From Gemmatimonadota bacterium (GTDB taxonomy: Bacteria > Latescibacterota > UBA2968 > UBA8231), in contig VXOR01000093.1 of NCBI GenBank assembly GCA_009840005.1, forward strand, positions 13,660 through 77,659: DNA of 64,000 bases. Reading direction: 5' to 3'. A program made the position numbers and the translations under genes. Shown piece after piece: positions 9,336-18,500 of the stretch (positions are counted from its first letter, which is position 1; every line of letters starts with the position of its first letter). Under the pieces are notes generated by a model. It had not been told where the DNA came from, ran no database searches, and saw nothing but the letters and a program-made list of their open reading frames with translations.

Positions 9336-9995
9336 ATGCCATTTTTTAGCCGGACTTTACCACTGGCCGTCGCCTTAGTCTTTGGCCTGCTAGGCATTGC
9401 CATCTACTACATACCGCACGGTAATGCACAGAGTTTTGAACAAGAAATGGCGCTCTGGGTGCGTATTGTCTTCGCGTTTTCTTATCTACTTGGACTCTAC
9501 AGCCTACTCAACCTGCATTGGCAGCGGATCCGCCAGCACGTCGTCGGTTGGGGCTACAGCTTCGTTGCCATCGCCAGCTTTGTGCTGATGATGTTCTTCG
9601 TTATCTACAACGATGGGCACGGCCCCTTTGCCGCCCAGGCCGAAGCTGGGGGCTATAATTGGCTCTTCAATTACGTTCATCTGCCCTGTTCTGGGACTAT
9701 GTTCTCGATCTTGGCTTTTTTTATCGCTTCGGCGGCCTACCGAACCTTCCGCGCCCGCACGCCCGAGGCCGCGCTGTTGTTGGTCGCGGCGGTGATCGTC
9801 ATGCTGGGCCGGGTGCCCATTGGCCGAGAGATCTCCGAGTATTTTCCGCTGGTGAGCGAGTGGCTGATGAGCGTGCCGAACTTAGCGGCCAAGCGCGGGA
9901 TTCTGCTCGGGGTGTCCCTAGGGGCCATCGCGACCTCGCTGCGGATCATCTTCGGCATTGAGCGTTCGTACTTGGGCGGTGGAGGAGACGAGTGA
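9336..9995 (+). CDS. Polytopic membrane protein of the MutL operon (about 6 TM)
   Basis: This 219-residue integral membrane protein has about six hydrophobic helices, at roughly residues 9-27, 42-58, 72-92, 115-135, 145-160 and 188-206. A loop between helices 3 and 4 contains YNDGHGPFAAQAEAG. There is no recognisable transporter motif. A GAGGAGGGG ribosome-binding site precedes the ATG, and the gene overlaps the next one by four bases (GTGATG region), indicating coupled translation. I do not recognise the family. With the proteins at 9992 and 10814 it probably forms the membrane part of a complex with the DUF6754-like protein. Confidence 0.6.
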   Translation: MPFFSRTLPLAVALVFGLLGIAIYYIPHGNAQSFEQEMALWVRIVFAFSYLLGLYSLLNLHWQRIRQHVVGWGYSFVAIASFVLMMFFVIYNDGHGPFAAQAEAGGYNWLFNYVHLPCSGTMFSILAFFIASAAYRTFRARTPEAALLLVAAVIVMLGRVPIGREISEYFPLVSEWLMSVPNLAAKRGILLGVSLGAIATSLRIIFGIERSYLGGGGDE

Positions 9996-10810
9996 TGCAG
10001 ATTGATCGCCGCATCCTCTTCGTTTTGATGTTTATCGGAGTGGCCGTGCCGCTCTTGGTCGGGCTAGACCTGCCGATCACGCCGTCCAAGCAGGTGAGAG
10101 CGGCTTACGACCAGATCGAGCAACTTGACGCTGGGCAGGTCGTCTTAGTCTCTTTTTCCTACGGTGCCAGCACGGCTCCTGAGATGCAGCCCATGGCGCG
10201 GGCGGTTTTGCGCCACGCGTTTCGCCGCGAGCTCAAGGTTGTCGCCATCTGCCTGTGGCCTGAAGCGACCGGGTTAGCTCAAGCGGTGCTCGACAAAATG
10301 ACGGCTGAATTCGACTTGGAGTACGGGGTGGATTACACCTTTATGGGCTACAAGCCGGGCAATTTTAGCGTCGTTCTCAATATGGGGCACGACGTACACG
10401 GCACCTTCCCGCAGGACAATTGGGGCGCAGATGTTGGCGATTTGGAATTGATGCGGAGTGTGCGCTCACTGAGGGATTTCGACCTCGTTTTCGACTTAGG
10501 GGCCGGGGATTCGATTGAGTTTTGGTGGATCCCCTACGGGCAGGAGAAATACGGCTTCCCTTTTGTCGCCGGCTGCACGGCAGTGATGGCACCAGACTTC
10601 TACCCATTCCTCAGTTCGGGCCAACTCGTGGGCCTGCTCGGCGGCTTGGCCGGTGCAGCCGACTACGAGGTTCTGATTGACCACCGCGATGAGGCGAATA
10701 AGAGCATGTCTCCCCAGTCGGTTACCCATTTGATCATTGTCGCCTTCGTGCTCTTTGGCAATATCGCCTATTTCGCCAGTCGGCGAGGCCGATTGCAACA
10801 GGAGAGCTAA
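9992..10810 (+). CDS. Membrane-anchored hypothetical protein of the MutL operon
   Basis: This 272-residue protein has one hydrophobic helix at each end: LFVLMFIGVAVPLLVGL near residues 9-25, and THLIIVAFVLFGNIAYFAS near 243-261. The roughly 215-residue domain between them looks alpha/beta (VVLVSFSYGASTAPEMQPMA, then LKVVAICLWPEATGLAQAVL), with alternating strands and helices like a Rossmann-type fold. No catalytic motif is certain. A conserved-looking stretch VFDLGAGDSIEFWWIPYGQE follows. The arrangement (helix, soluble domain, helix) implies the central domain faces one side of the membrane. Start and stop overlap or nearly abut both neighbours. The family is not known to me. Confidence 0.6.
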   Translation: MMQIDRRILFVLMFIGVAVPLLVGLDLPITPSKQVRAAYDQIEQLDAGQVVLVSFSYGASTAPEMQPMARAVLRHAFRRELKVVAICLWPEATGLAQAVLDKMTAEFDLEYGVDYTFMGYKPGNFSVVLNMGHDVHGTFPQDNWGADVGDLELMRSVRSLRDFDLVFDLGAGDSIEFWWIPYGQEKYGFPFVAGCTAVMAPDFYPFLSSGQLVGLLGGLAGAADYEVLIDHRDEANKSMSPQSVTHLIIVAFVLFGNIAYFASRRGRLQQES

Positions 10811-10813
10811 GCC

Positions 10814-11527
10814 GTGCGCGATACGTATATTTTCCTGGGCTTGCTTTTGCTGTTTGTCGCTGTCAATATCGGCTTAGTGGCCAACGGGACCTTGGCGGCG
10901 GACTGGACGGGCTTGGGCATCATTGTTGCGGCGGGCATGACCTTGGCGCTCTATAGTTTTCTCTACAAGGATAACCCTCTTTTTAAGTTTGCCGAGCATG
11001 TTTTCGTCGGCGTGGCAGCGGCTTACATTTTCGGTCAGAATTGGTACCCGACTCTCTACGGCGAGATTATTGCCGAATGGACCAATCCGGGGGAAGGGGA
11101 GACGCCCAATTGGTGGCTTTTGGCTCCGACGGTGCTCGGGCTGTTGATGTTGACGCGCTTTTCGCTGCGCTTCGGTTGGCTGAGCCGCTATGCTTTTGCA
11201 TTCTTTGTAGGGCTTACGGCTGGCCTGACGATTCCCCGCTATATTTCTTCCTTTATTTTGGCCCAAATAGAACCTACATTACAACCACTAACCGCGAGCT
11301 TGGAGGGGCTCAATTTGCTGATCGTCCTCGTGGGGGTCATCGGGGTGTTGGTTTATTTCTTTTTTTCCGTCGAGCACACCGGCACGGCGGGCCACATCTC
11401 CAAGGTGGGGATATGGTTTTTGATGGTCTCGTTTGGGGCTTCTTTTGGTTACACTATTATGGCGAGGGTCTCGCTGTTGATCGGGCGTGTGACCTTTCTC
11501 TTAGACGACTGGTTGCACCTGATGTGA
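10814..11527 (+). CDS. Polytopic membrane protein closing the MutL operon (about 7 TM)
   Basis: This 237-residue membrane protein starts at GTG three bases after the previous stop codon. Hydrophobic helices lie at about residues 5-24, 33-50, 60-75, 102-117, 128-150, 165-187 and 200-222. There is a charged loop (EWTNPGEGETPNWW) and a histidine-containing segment (SVEHTGTAGHISK) between the last two helices. The protein ends LLDDWLHLM. There is no signal peptide and no known transporter or enzyme motif. It is the last gene of the run that begins at 4374; the next 224 bp hold no gene. Function unknown. Confidence 0.6.
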   Translation: MRDTYIFLGLLLLFVAVNIGLVANGTLAADWTGLGIIVAAGMTLALYSFLYKDNPLFKFAEHVFVGVAAAYIFGQNWYPTLYGEIIAEWTNPGEGETPNWWLLAPTVLGLLMLTRFSLRFGWLSRYAFAFFVGLTAGLTIPRYISSFILAQIEPTLQPLTASLEGLNLLIVLVGVIGVLVYFFFSVEHTGTAGHISKVGIWFLMVSFGASFGYTIMARVSLLIGRVTFLLDDWLHLM

Positions 11528-11595
11528 GTTAGGGGCGGATGGGATAGGATACACGAGTAGTTCGCTTATCGTTACTATCGGCAATCGCGGCCCGC

Positions 11596-11628
11596 GAGGG
11601 CTAGGGCCCCTCGGCGGCTACGAGCCGT
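11596..11628 (+). terminator. Hairpins after the MutL operon
   Basis: Two small GC-rich inverted repeats follow the last gene of the operon: GAGGG/CCCTC (11596-11600 with 11608-11612) and CGGCT/AGCCG (11615-11619 with 11623-11627, loop ACG). No T-run follows, so this is at best a weak or factor-dependent terminator. Nothing else is visible in 11528-11751 apart from the ribosome-binding site of the next gene. Confidence 0.3.
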
Positions 11629-11751
11629 TGATGACAAACGCATCATGGTATGGATAAAGTCGAGCTCAAAACTACTAGGCTATATCAGCCACCCGCCTTT
11701 TGCATCATGCATAGGCACATAAACATGCTTCGTAACCTTAAGGAGGGAACT

Positions 11752-12273
11752 ATGAAGCGAAGGAAACTCTTCTATTCGTCACTCATCATCACTACGTCTT
11801 TCTATGCGCTCCTCTTTACTGCGGAGAGAGTTGAAGCGCATGGGACGTATGTCGGGCCAACGGAATATGGGAGTTGGAGTACGGTTGGCTGCTGTGGACA
11901 AGCCGATACACGTCAGAAGAGGACCGTGAGAAGCCGATATAGGTATGATTACAACAATATAGTATACCAGCATTCGCCCCCGCAGCAGAGAGAGGACGGC
12001 CTTGTTAATCAATTGCTAGCGGGCATTGATCAATTGCTAGGCGTATTTAACATTTCGTCGGCTTTTGCAACGCCTGCACCGCCGCCTTCTGTGTCTCCCC
12101 CGGATGCACCTCGACCTTCTATGTCCCCCCCGGATGCACCGCCGCCTTCTGCGTCTCCGGATTCAGTGAATTCCGAGTCCTTGTTGGCAAGAGGTCCGTG
12201 GTTCCATTGGCACTCAGACTCGGAGTACCGCTGCACAGGGGAGCCATCATCTACCTGCCCGGATGGGTATTAG
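11752..12273 (+). CDS. Small secreted protein with Pro/Ser-rich repeats
   Basis: This 173-residue protein starts at the ATG at 11752, which has a perfect AAGGAGGG site; the longer frame from 11650 lacks one. A signal peptide or single anchor covers about residues 1-28 (LFYSSLIITTSFYALLFTAE). The mature part has a CC pair (STVGCCGQAD) and a low-complexity stretch of about three imperfect repeats of PPPSxSPPDAP (DNA 12076-12159). The tail contains two further Cys (YRCTGEPSSTCPDGY). The base composition of the first half is more A/T-rich than the neighbours, which may indicate a recent arrival. There is no known domain. Function unknown. Confidence 0.55.
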   Translation: MKRRKLFYSSLIITTSFYALLFTAERVEAHGTYVGPTEYGSWSTVGCCGQADTRQKRTVRSRYRYDYNNIVYQHSPPQQREDGLVNQLLAGIDQLLGVFNISSAFATPAPPPSVSPPDAPRPSMSPPDAPPPSASPDSVNSESLLARGPWFHWHSDSEYRCTGEPSSTCPDGY

Positions 12274-12293
12274 ACCCGCCCTGCCCTAGAAGT

Positions 12294-12445
12294 ACTAAGA
12301 AGCTGTTGAGTTAAAACGGAGTATCGGTGTCATTAGGCGATTTTACGGTGATTTCAGCATCCGGTGGCCCGGCAAAAAGAGGCTTATATCGCGAGAATTA
12401 GCCCTTTTCGGTAGGTTATTCCGAATAACTCAACAGATTCTTAGT
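12294..12445. mobile_element. 152-bp inverted-repeat element (MITE-like)
   Basis: The ends are 20-bp inverted repeats with one mismatch: 12294-12313 (ACTAAGAAGCTGTTGAGTTA) and 12426-12445 (complement). The 112 bp between them carry no ORF of note. This structure fits a miniature inverted-repeat element or the trimmed ends of an insertion sequence, but no clear target-site duplication is visible. The first 13 bases of the left end (CTAAGAAGCTGTT) occur again at 51956-51968. The element lies in the 210-bp gap between the small secreted protein and the TonB receptor and could also act as a terminator when transcribed. Confidence 0.5.
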
Positions 12446-12483
12446 CGAGATACCCCGCTTGGCAACCTATCAAGGAGGGATAT

Positions 12484-15400
12484 ATGACCAATTTTGAAGG
12501 CGTTTTTCGCGTCTTGACCGCACTGGGCGTCCTGCTCGCGCTGAGCTTGGCTCCGGCCGAAGCTAGCACGGGCGGCAAAATAGCCGGCGTCGTCAAGGAT
12601 GCCGCCACCGGAGAAGGGCTACCCCATGCCAATATCGCGGTGGAGAATACCAAATTGGGGACTACAGCGGACGAAAAGGGCCGCTTTTTTATTCTTAACG
12701 TGCCAGCCGGCACCTACACCCTCAAGGCTACATACATCGGCTATGCGGATTACACCATTGAGGATGTGCGAGTTTCTGCCGACCTGACTACGAATCTCGC
12801 CGTTGAATTGACTTCTTCGGATATCCAGGTCGAGGAGGTGGTAATCCGGGCCGAGCGGCCGATCATCGACAAAACCGCCACCAATGCGGTGCGCATCGTC
12901 GATGCCGAGGACATAGAGCTTCTGCCGTTCAGAGGCGTCGGGGGCGTCATCAACCTGCAACCGGGCGTGGTATATGACGAGGGCGTGTTGCACGTGCGCG
13001 GCTCGCGCTCGGACGAGATCGGCTACTACGTCGATGGGGCCACCGTCCGCAATCCGGTCACTGGCGGAGTGGCAGTCAACCTGATCGATGAGGCCCTAGC
13101 GGAGGTCCAGCTACAGGCCGGGGGCTTCAACGCCGAATACGGCGGGGCCAACGCCGGCATCATCTTGCAGGAGTTACGCACCGGTCCTTCCAATTGGGAA
13201 TTCGGGCTGCTGAGCGAGACGGACAACTTCACTTCTCCCTACGAAAAGCGCTTCGGCACGTATTCTTATGGGTATTCCACCCAAGTGTTTACGGCTGGCG
13301 GCCCGGTGGTCGGCAGTCAGAAGGTGCGAGCCTTTCTGGCCGGGCAGCGCTGGGTTCGCGACTCCCCGCCCGTCTTCTGGGAGGGCTTTGAGTTTGCCGA
13401 CTTAGTCGATTCGGGTGACCGCGGCGGCCGGGTGCATTGGCGCGAGGACGCCGACGGCAACGCGATGCCAGATACAGTTGATCTAGCCGTCAGACCGGGC
13501 AACATCGACCATCGAGGCCTGCAAGCGATGACGTTCAACGGCACCCTGCTCTTTGACTTGCAGCCCTTTCAGGTGCGGGTCACGGGCCTGTATTCAGGGG
13601 AAGACCAGGAATTTAATGGGCTGCCTATTTACAGCGCCTTTAATACCGAGCGGCTGCCCGAGGCCGATCGGACTACGGGCCTACTCCATGTCAGCGGCAC
13701 TCACCTCCTCAATTCAAACACCCTTTACGAACTCAACGTCAGCCTCTACAACCAAGGGCGCGAGTCCTTTGATCCGGTTTTCGGCGATGCGTTCATGCTC
13801 TATAACGACAGCCTCGCCGTCGCCCAAGCCAACCCGAATTTCACGCCGTATTCCAGTCAGGGCATCTCGCTGCGGGATTACGATCTGAACGGCTTCCCGT
13901 TTGCTAGGACGGGCGATTTGGCCTCCTCCTATGCCAAAGCTGAGGAGAGCTACTACGGAGGGGGCGGCAGCCTTATGCACCAAACTGACATCCATCAGTT
14001 CAAGGTCGGCTTCAACTATCAGTACTGGACTTCGCGCCGTTTCTCCATCAGGACCAGTGCCCTCCGTAGAGCCATCTCCACCACGTACCCCGACTTAGAT
14101 GCGGTTTACGATCGGTATTACGCCGGCGACATAAGTGGCGACCAAGTGCTGGATGAATTGCTCGCCACCGCCGAGACCTTGCCCGACGGACAGGGCAGCC
14201 TTGCGGATTTTGAGACCTTGATCCGCAACAGCAGCCGCTCCGATTACTTCGGCTTCGACGCTTTTGGCCGCAAGGACCAAGGCGAAGGGCTGGAGGCACC
14301 GCGCCATCCGGTGATGGCCTCGGCCTATGTACAGGACAAGATCGAATACAATGATCTCATCGTGAACGCCGGCCTGCGCTGGGACTACTTCGATGTCGAT
14401 AGCTGGCGCTTCAAGAATCCCGAAGCTCCGGCACTCAACGATACTCTCTATACGATCCGTCTCGAGTCGCTTACGAATACCCGCACGTTCAGCGAACTCA
14501 GCCCGCGACTCGGGTTCTCATTTCCGGTATCGGATCGGACAGTCTTCCACGTGCAGTACGGCCGCTTCTCGCAAATGCCAGCCATGCGCTCCATGTACGC
14601 CGGCGGGGCGCGGCTGGCCTTGGAGCTAGGCGGCCAAAATTTCATCTCCGCGCCCACGGCCTTCGACATTGAGCCGATCCGCACCACCCAATACGAGATC
14701 GGCTTTGAACGCCAATTTACCGACATGGCTTCCTTCGACATCACTGGCTTCTACCGCGACGTGAAGGGGCAGCTCCAGCTCCAGCGCCAAAACGTTTCGA
14801 CTGCGGCCCAAAACGCCAGCGCGTACAACTTCCTGCAAAACGGCGACTTTGCCACCACTAAGGGGCTTGAGTTGGTCTTCAAACTGCGGCGCATCAACCG
14901 CCTACGCACCGAGTTTAACTACACCCTGTCGGACGCCCGTGGCACCGGCTCTTCGACCAATTCGGCCGTTTCCGGGGTAGAGAATAACACCAATCTGCCC
15001 ACCATTATTTCGCCGCTCGACTTCAACGAGACGCATCGCGGCAACCTCTTTGTTGATTATCGCTTTGCCGACAACGATGGCGGGCCGATCCTAGAGAATC
15101 TGGGGGCCAACCTGCTGCTTTACTTTAGCAGCGGCCACAATTTCACCCTATCGAGTGGGTCCATTGGCCAGCGCGGCCCCGAAGAGGGTGGCATCCTCGC
15201 CAACGACGATCCGCGCTCGCGCAAGCCTTTAGAAAGCATCAACGCCTCTTCGACGCCTTGGACGTATGAGGTTGATCTGAAAGTGGATAAAGGCTTTGGT
15301 CTGTTCGGTGCCGATGCACAGCTTTACCTCTATGTCTATAACCTGTTCAACCGCAAAAACGTGATTAACGTGTACAGCCGCACCGGCAGTGCCGAGGACG

Positions 15401-15582
15401 ACGGTTTCCTCACCAACCCCGATCTGAGCAGCCAAATTATTGCAGCCAGTGGCAGTGATACGTACCGGCAGCTATACGAGGCCATCAATTTGGCCAATCG
15501 GCAACACTACTGGACCACCGAAGGCGGAGACCTGTTTGGCTCGCCGCGCCAGATCCGCTTTGGGATCAAACTGGGCTTGTAA
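12484..15582 (+). CDS. TonB-dependent receptor with carboxypeptidase-regulatory-like N-terminal domain
   Basis: This 1032-residue outer-membrane transporter starts at ATG with an AAGGAGGG site. It has a signal peptide (1 to about 27, ending PAEAS). A CarboxypepD-regulatory-like beta domain follows (about 31-110: KIAGVVKDAATGEGLPHANI, then GTYTLKATYIGYADYTIEDV). Next come the plug (about 120-235: LHVRGSRSDEIGYYVDGATV, AGGFNAEYGGANAGII) and a long barrel ending QIRFGIKLGL. These receptors move large or scarce ligands across the outer membrane with energy from TonB. The next gene encodes a large secreted protein and the one after that a PorV-like protein, so the receptor may be part of an export or surface-assembly unit. 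Its ligand is unknown. Confidence 0.88.
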   Translation: MTNFEGVFRVLTALGVLLALSLAPAEASTGGKIAGVVKDAATGEGLPHANIAVENTKLGTTADEKGRFFILNVPAGTYTLKATYIGYADYTIEDVRVSADLTTNLAVELTSSDIQVEEVVIRAERPIIDKTATNAVRIVDAEDIELLPFRGVGGVINLQPGVVYDEGVLHVRGSRSDEIGYYVDGATVRNPVTGGVAVNLIDEALAEVQLQAGGFNAEYGGANAGIILQELRTGPSNWEFGLLSETDNFTSPYEKRFGTYSYGYSTQVFTAGGPVVGSQKVRAFLAGQRWVRDSPPVFWEGFEFADLVDSGDRGGRVHWREDADGNAMPDTVDLAVRPGNIDHRGLQAMTFNGTLLFDLQPFQVRVTGLYSGEDQEFNGLPIYSAFNTERLPEADRTTGLLHVSGTHLLNSNTLYELNVSLYNQGRESFDPVFGDAFMLYNDSLAVAQANPNFTPYSSQGISLRDYDLNGFPFARTGDLASSYAKAEESYYGGGGSLMHQTDIHQFKVGFNYQYWTSRRFSIRTSALRRAISTTYPDLDAVYDRYYAGDISGDQVLDELLATAETLPDGQGSLADFETLIRNSSRSDYFGFDAFGRKDQGEGLEAPRHPVMASAYVQDKIEYNDLIVNAGLRWDYFDVDSWRFKNPEAPALNDTLYTIRLESLTNTRTFSELSPRLGFSFPVSDRTVFHVQYGRFSQMPAMRSMYAGGARLALELGGQNFISAPTAFDIEPIRTTQYEIGFERQFTDMASFDITGFYRDVKGQLQLQRQNVSTAAQNASAYNFLQNGDFATTKGLELVFKLRRINRLRTEFNYTLSDARGTGSSTNSAVSGVENNTNLPTIISPLDFNETHRGNLFVDYRFADNDGGPILENLGANLLLYFSSGHNFTLSSGSIGQRGPEEGGILANDDPRSRKPLESINASSTPWTYEVDLKVDKGFGLFGADAQLYLYVYNLFNRKNVINVYSRTGSAEDDGFLTNPDLSSQIIAASGSDTYRQLYEAINLANRQHYWTTEGGDLFGSPRQIRFGIKLGL

Positions 15583-15598
15583 AAGGGAGGAAAACCTC

Positions 15599-18500
15599 AT
15601 GAAAAAGTTTGTCACCTATTTGGCGACCGCCGGGCTTTTGCTCGGCGCATTCACCCCGGTCCAAAGCCGCGGACCGAGCGCGTATCGCGCCGCCAAAATT
15701 GTGCAGGAGACCTTTGGTGAGCAGGCGTTGCTCAACATCAACAACATGGCCATGTGGTTTGAGCGCAATGGCTCGTCCGGGTACAACCCGCTCACCTCCG
15801 GATCCGGGGTAACCTTTCCGCGCTCGACTGACCAAGTCATCTATCGTGATGGCCTGATTTGGGGTGGCATCGTCAAAGACGGCGATCCACAGGAACTGCG
15901 CGTCGGCGGCCAGACCTATAGAATAGGCACCGTGCCCGGCCGCATCATCAGCCAGGGCGTGGCCGAAGACCCGGCCGACCCAAGCGTCCGCATCTACCGC
16001 ATTCGCCGCGATTATCAGACAGCGGACCTGCGTCTCGACGCCTCTGAGAGCTTGGGAATTGGGCTGCGCGAAGTCACCAACAGCGACGTGGAGGCCCTGC
16101 GCACTCAGTACGAGCAGGATTGGCGCGAATGGCCCTATCAGAAAGGGGCTCCTTATTACGACAACGATGGGGACGGCGAATACAACCCAGACACTGACGA
16201 GCCAGGCGTGGCTGGGGCTGACCAAGTAGCTTGGTTTGTGATTAACGACCTCGATGTAGGGGCAGCTCAAACGCTGTACGGCTCCAAGCCCGTTGGCCTT
16301 GAGGTTCAGGTACTGCTTTGGGGGTATGCCCGCACAGACGCACTGGGCGATGTAATTTTCAAGAAGTTCACGGTCATTTACAAAGGCACTAGTGCCACTC
16401 CAGATACGGCCCGCATTGAGGATATGTACTTCGCCCAGTGGTCCGACCCGGATTTGGGCGACTACGGCGACGACTTTGCCGGGGCCGACATCGGTTTAAG
16501 CCTTGGCTACGTGTACAACTCAATTAACGACGACTCGCACTACGTACCCTTTGGGCTGGCACCGCCAGCCGTGGGCTACGACTTCCTCCAAGGGCCGGTC
16601 GTTCCGGTATTCCAAGAAGACGAAAATGGCGACCCGCTGTTGGACGAGGACGGCAACTTGGTCTTGGATGAGAATTCGGAAGCCATTTTCAACTTTGGCC
16701 GGAGACCCGGTTACCGCAATTTGCCGATGACGTCCTTTGTGTACTTTGCCGCCGGCTCGGCTATTGACGACCCGGAACTTGGCGAGTACATCGGTACCGA
16801 GGAGTGGTACAATCTGCTGCGCGGTTTCCAGCCCCAGCCCGACATTGGCAACCCCGTTCCGTACACCAATCCCCTGACTGGCGACGACACCTTTTTCACC
16901 CTCGATGGTGATCCGACCAGAGCCACCGGCTGGAATGACGGTGTGCCGTTGCCTGCGGGTGACCGACGCATCGTGCTCAACACCGGCCCGTTTGAGATGG
17001 CCTTGGGCGATACCCAGGAAGTGGTGGTCGCGCTACTGGGCGGCATTTCCACCGATCGCCTGCGCAGCGTCTCCAAGCTGAAATTCAACGACCAGTTTGT
17101 ACAGGACGCATACAACAGCTTCTTTGAGGTGCCCAAGCCGCCGGCCCAGCCCAATGTCCGCGTAGCCGAGCTCAATCAGGCGATCCTCTTGGATTGGGGT
17201 TGGGATGACGAGTCGATTCAGGCCACCGAAGGCGAGGGGTCGCCCGGCTTTGAGTTTGAAGGTTACAACCTCTACCAGTTGCCCTCGGCCGAAGCCACGC
17301 TTTCGCAGGGCGTCAAGGTAGCGACCTTCGACATCGAGAATGGGGTGACTACAATTCTCGGCATTGCCCTCGACGAGGAGTCGGGCGTAGTGCTTGATGT
17401 GCCCTTGCAGGTAGGCATCGACTTTGGGATCAAGCGCAATACCACGATTACTCAGGACCACATCCGCAGCGGTCCGTTGGTCAACGGCCAGCGATACTAC
17501 TTTGCGGTGACGGCCTACAACCGTGCCACCGACGAAGGGGCCGCTACCACCACGCTGGAGAGCACTCCGCAGAACCTGATCTGCGTACCGCAGGAGCCGC
17601 CGCCAGGCACCCGCTATCTGAGCAAGCCTGACAGCGTGATAACCCCCGAGCACACCGCCGGTATCAGTGAGGGAGAAGTTGAGGTCGTGGTAGTCAACCC
17701 TATATTCACCACGGGCCACAACTATCAGGTCCGCTTCGGCGCGGATGAGGAGGGCCACACCGTGTGGAGCCTGATAGATGAAACCGATGGCGGCAAGACC
17801 CTCCTTGCCGACCAGTTTGAGATCGGCCCGGGCGACGAGCGAGCGGCCATCTACCTCCCGGACCACGGTTTTGAACTGATGGTCCTCGGCCCACCGCTGG
17901 CGCTTAGTGGTTGGGAGTGGGAGGGATCGGAGCGCTGGCTAACCGGTATCAACTGGGGTGGCAGTGCCCTTGGCGGCGGTGCTGACGTCGGTCCCAATTT
18001 CTTCGGCTCTTCGCTTGGCGGTGCCGACCTAAATACCGTCGAGATTCGCTTTAGTCGCACCAATACGCAAAAAGGCTACCGCTATCTGCGCGGCGGCGAT
18101 CCCAATTACGGTTTTCAAGATTTTGTCGATGTGCCTTTTACCGCTTGGGAAGTAGATAGCGATCCACCGCGTCAGGTCAATATCGGCTTTGTCGAGAACG
18201 TGGGTTCCACTTCGGAAAATGGCACTTGGGATTTGGCCTCGGAAGACCCGGACCGCGGGCTCGGTGGTCGAGAGTACCTGTTTATTTTTGACAGCGACTA
18301 TAGCGACACGCCACTAGCCCAATACGGCGAGGGCAAAAGCATCTTAGCCGATGCAGTTACCTTCGACATCCATGCGGCACTGTGGGTCACGCTAAGAAGT
18401 GGGGACCACGAGATGGATATGCTCGAAGACGGTCAGATTCTGAGGTTGATCCCTTACAGAGTCAACGGCCCTGACGATGTATTTTCCTTTGTCGTCCCAG

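Noticed and set aside
15566..16270. Minus-strand ORF of 234 residues
   Set aside because: It is antisense to the sorting-domain protein, with no recognisable motif.
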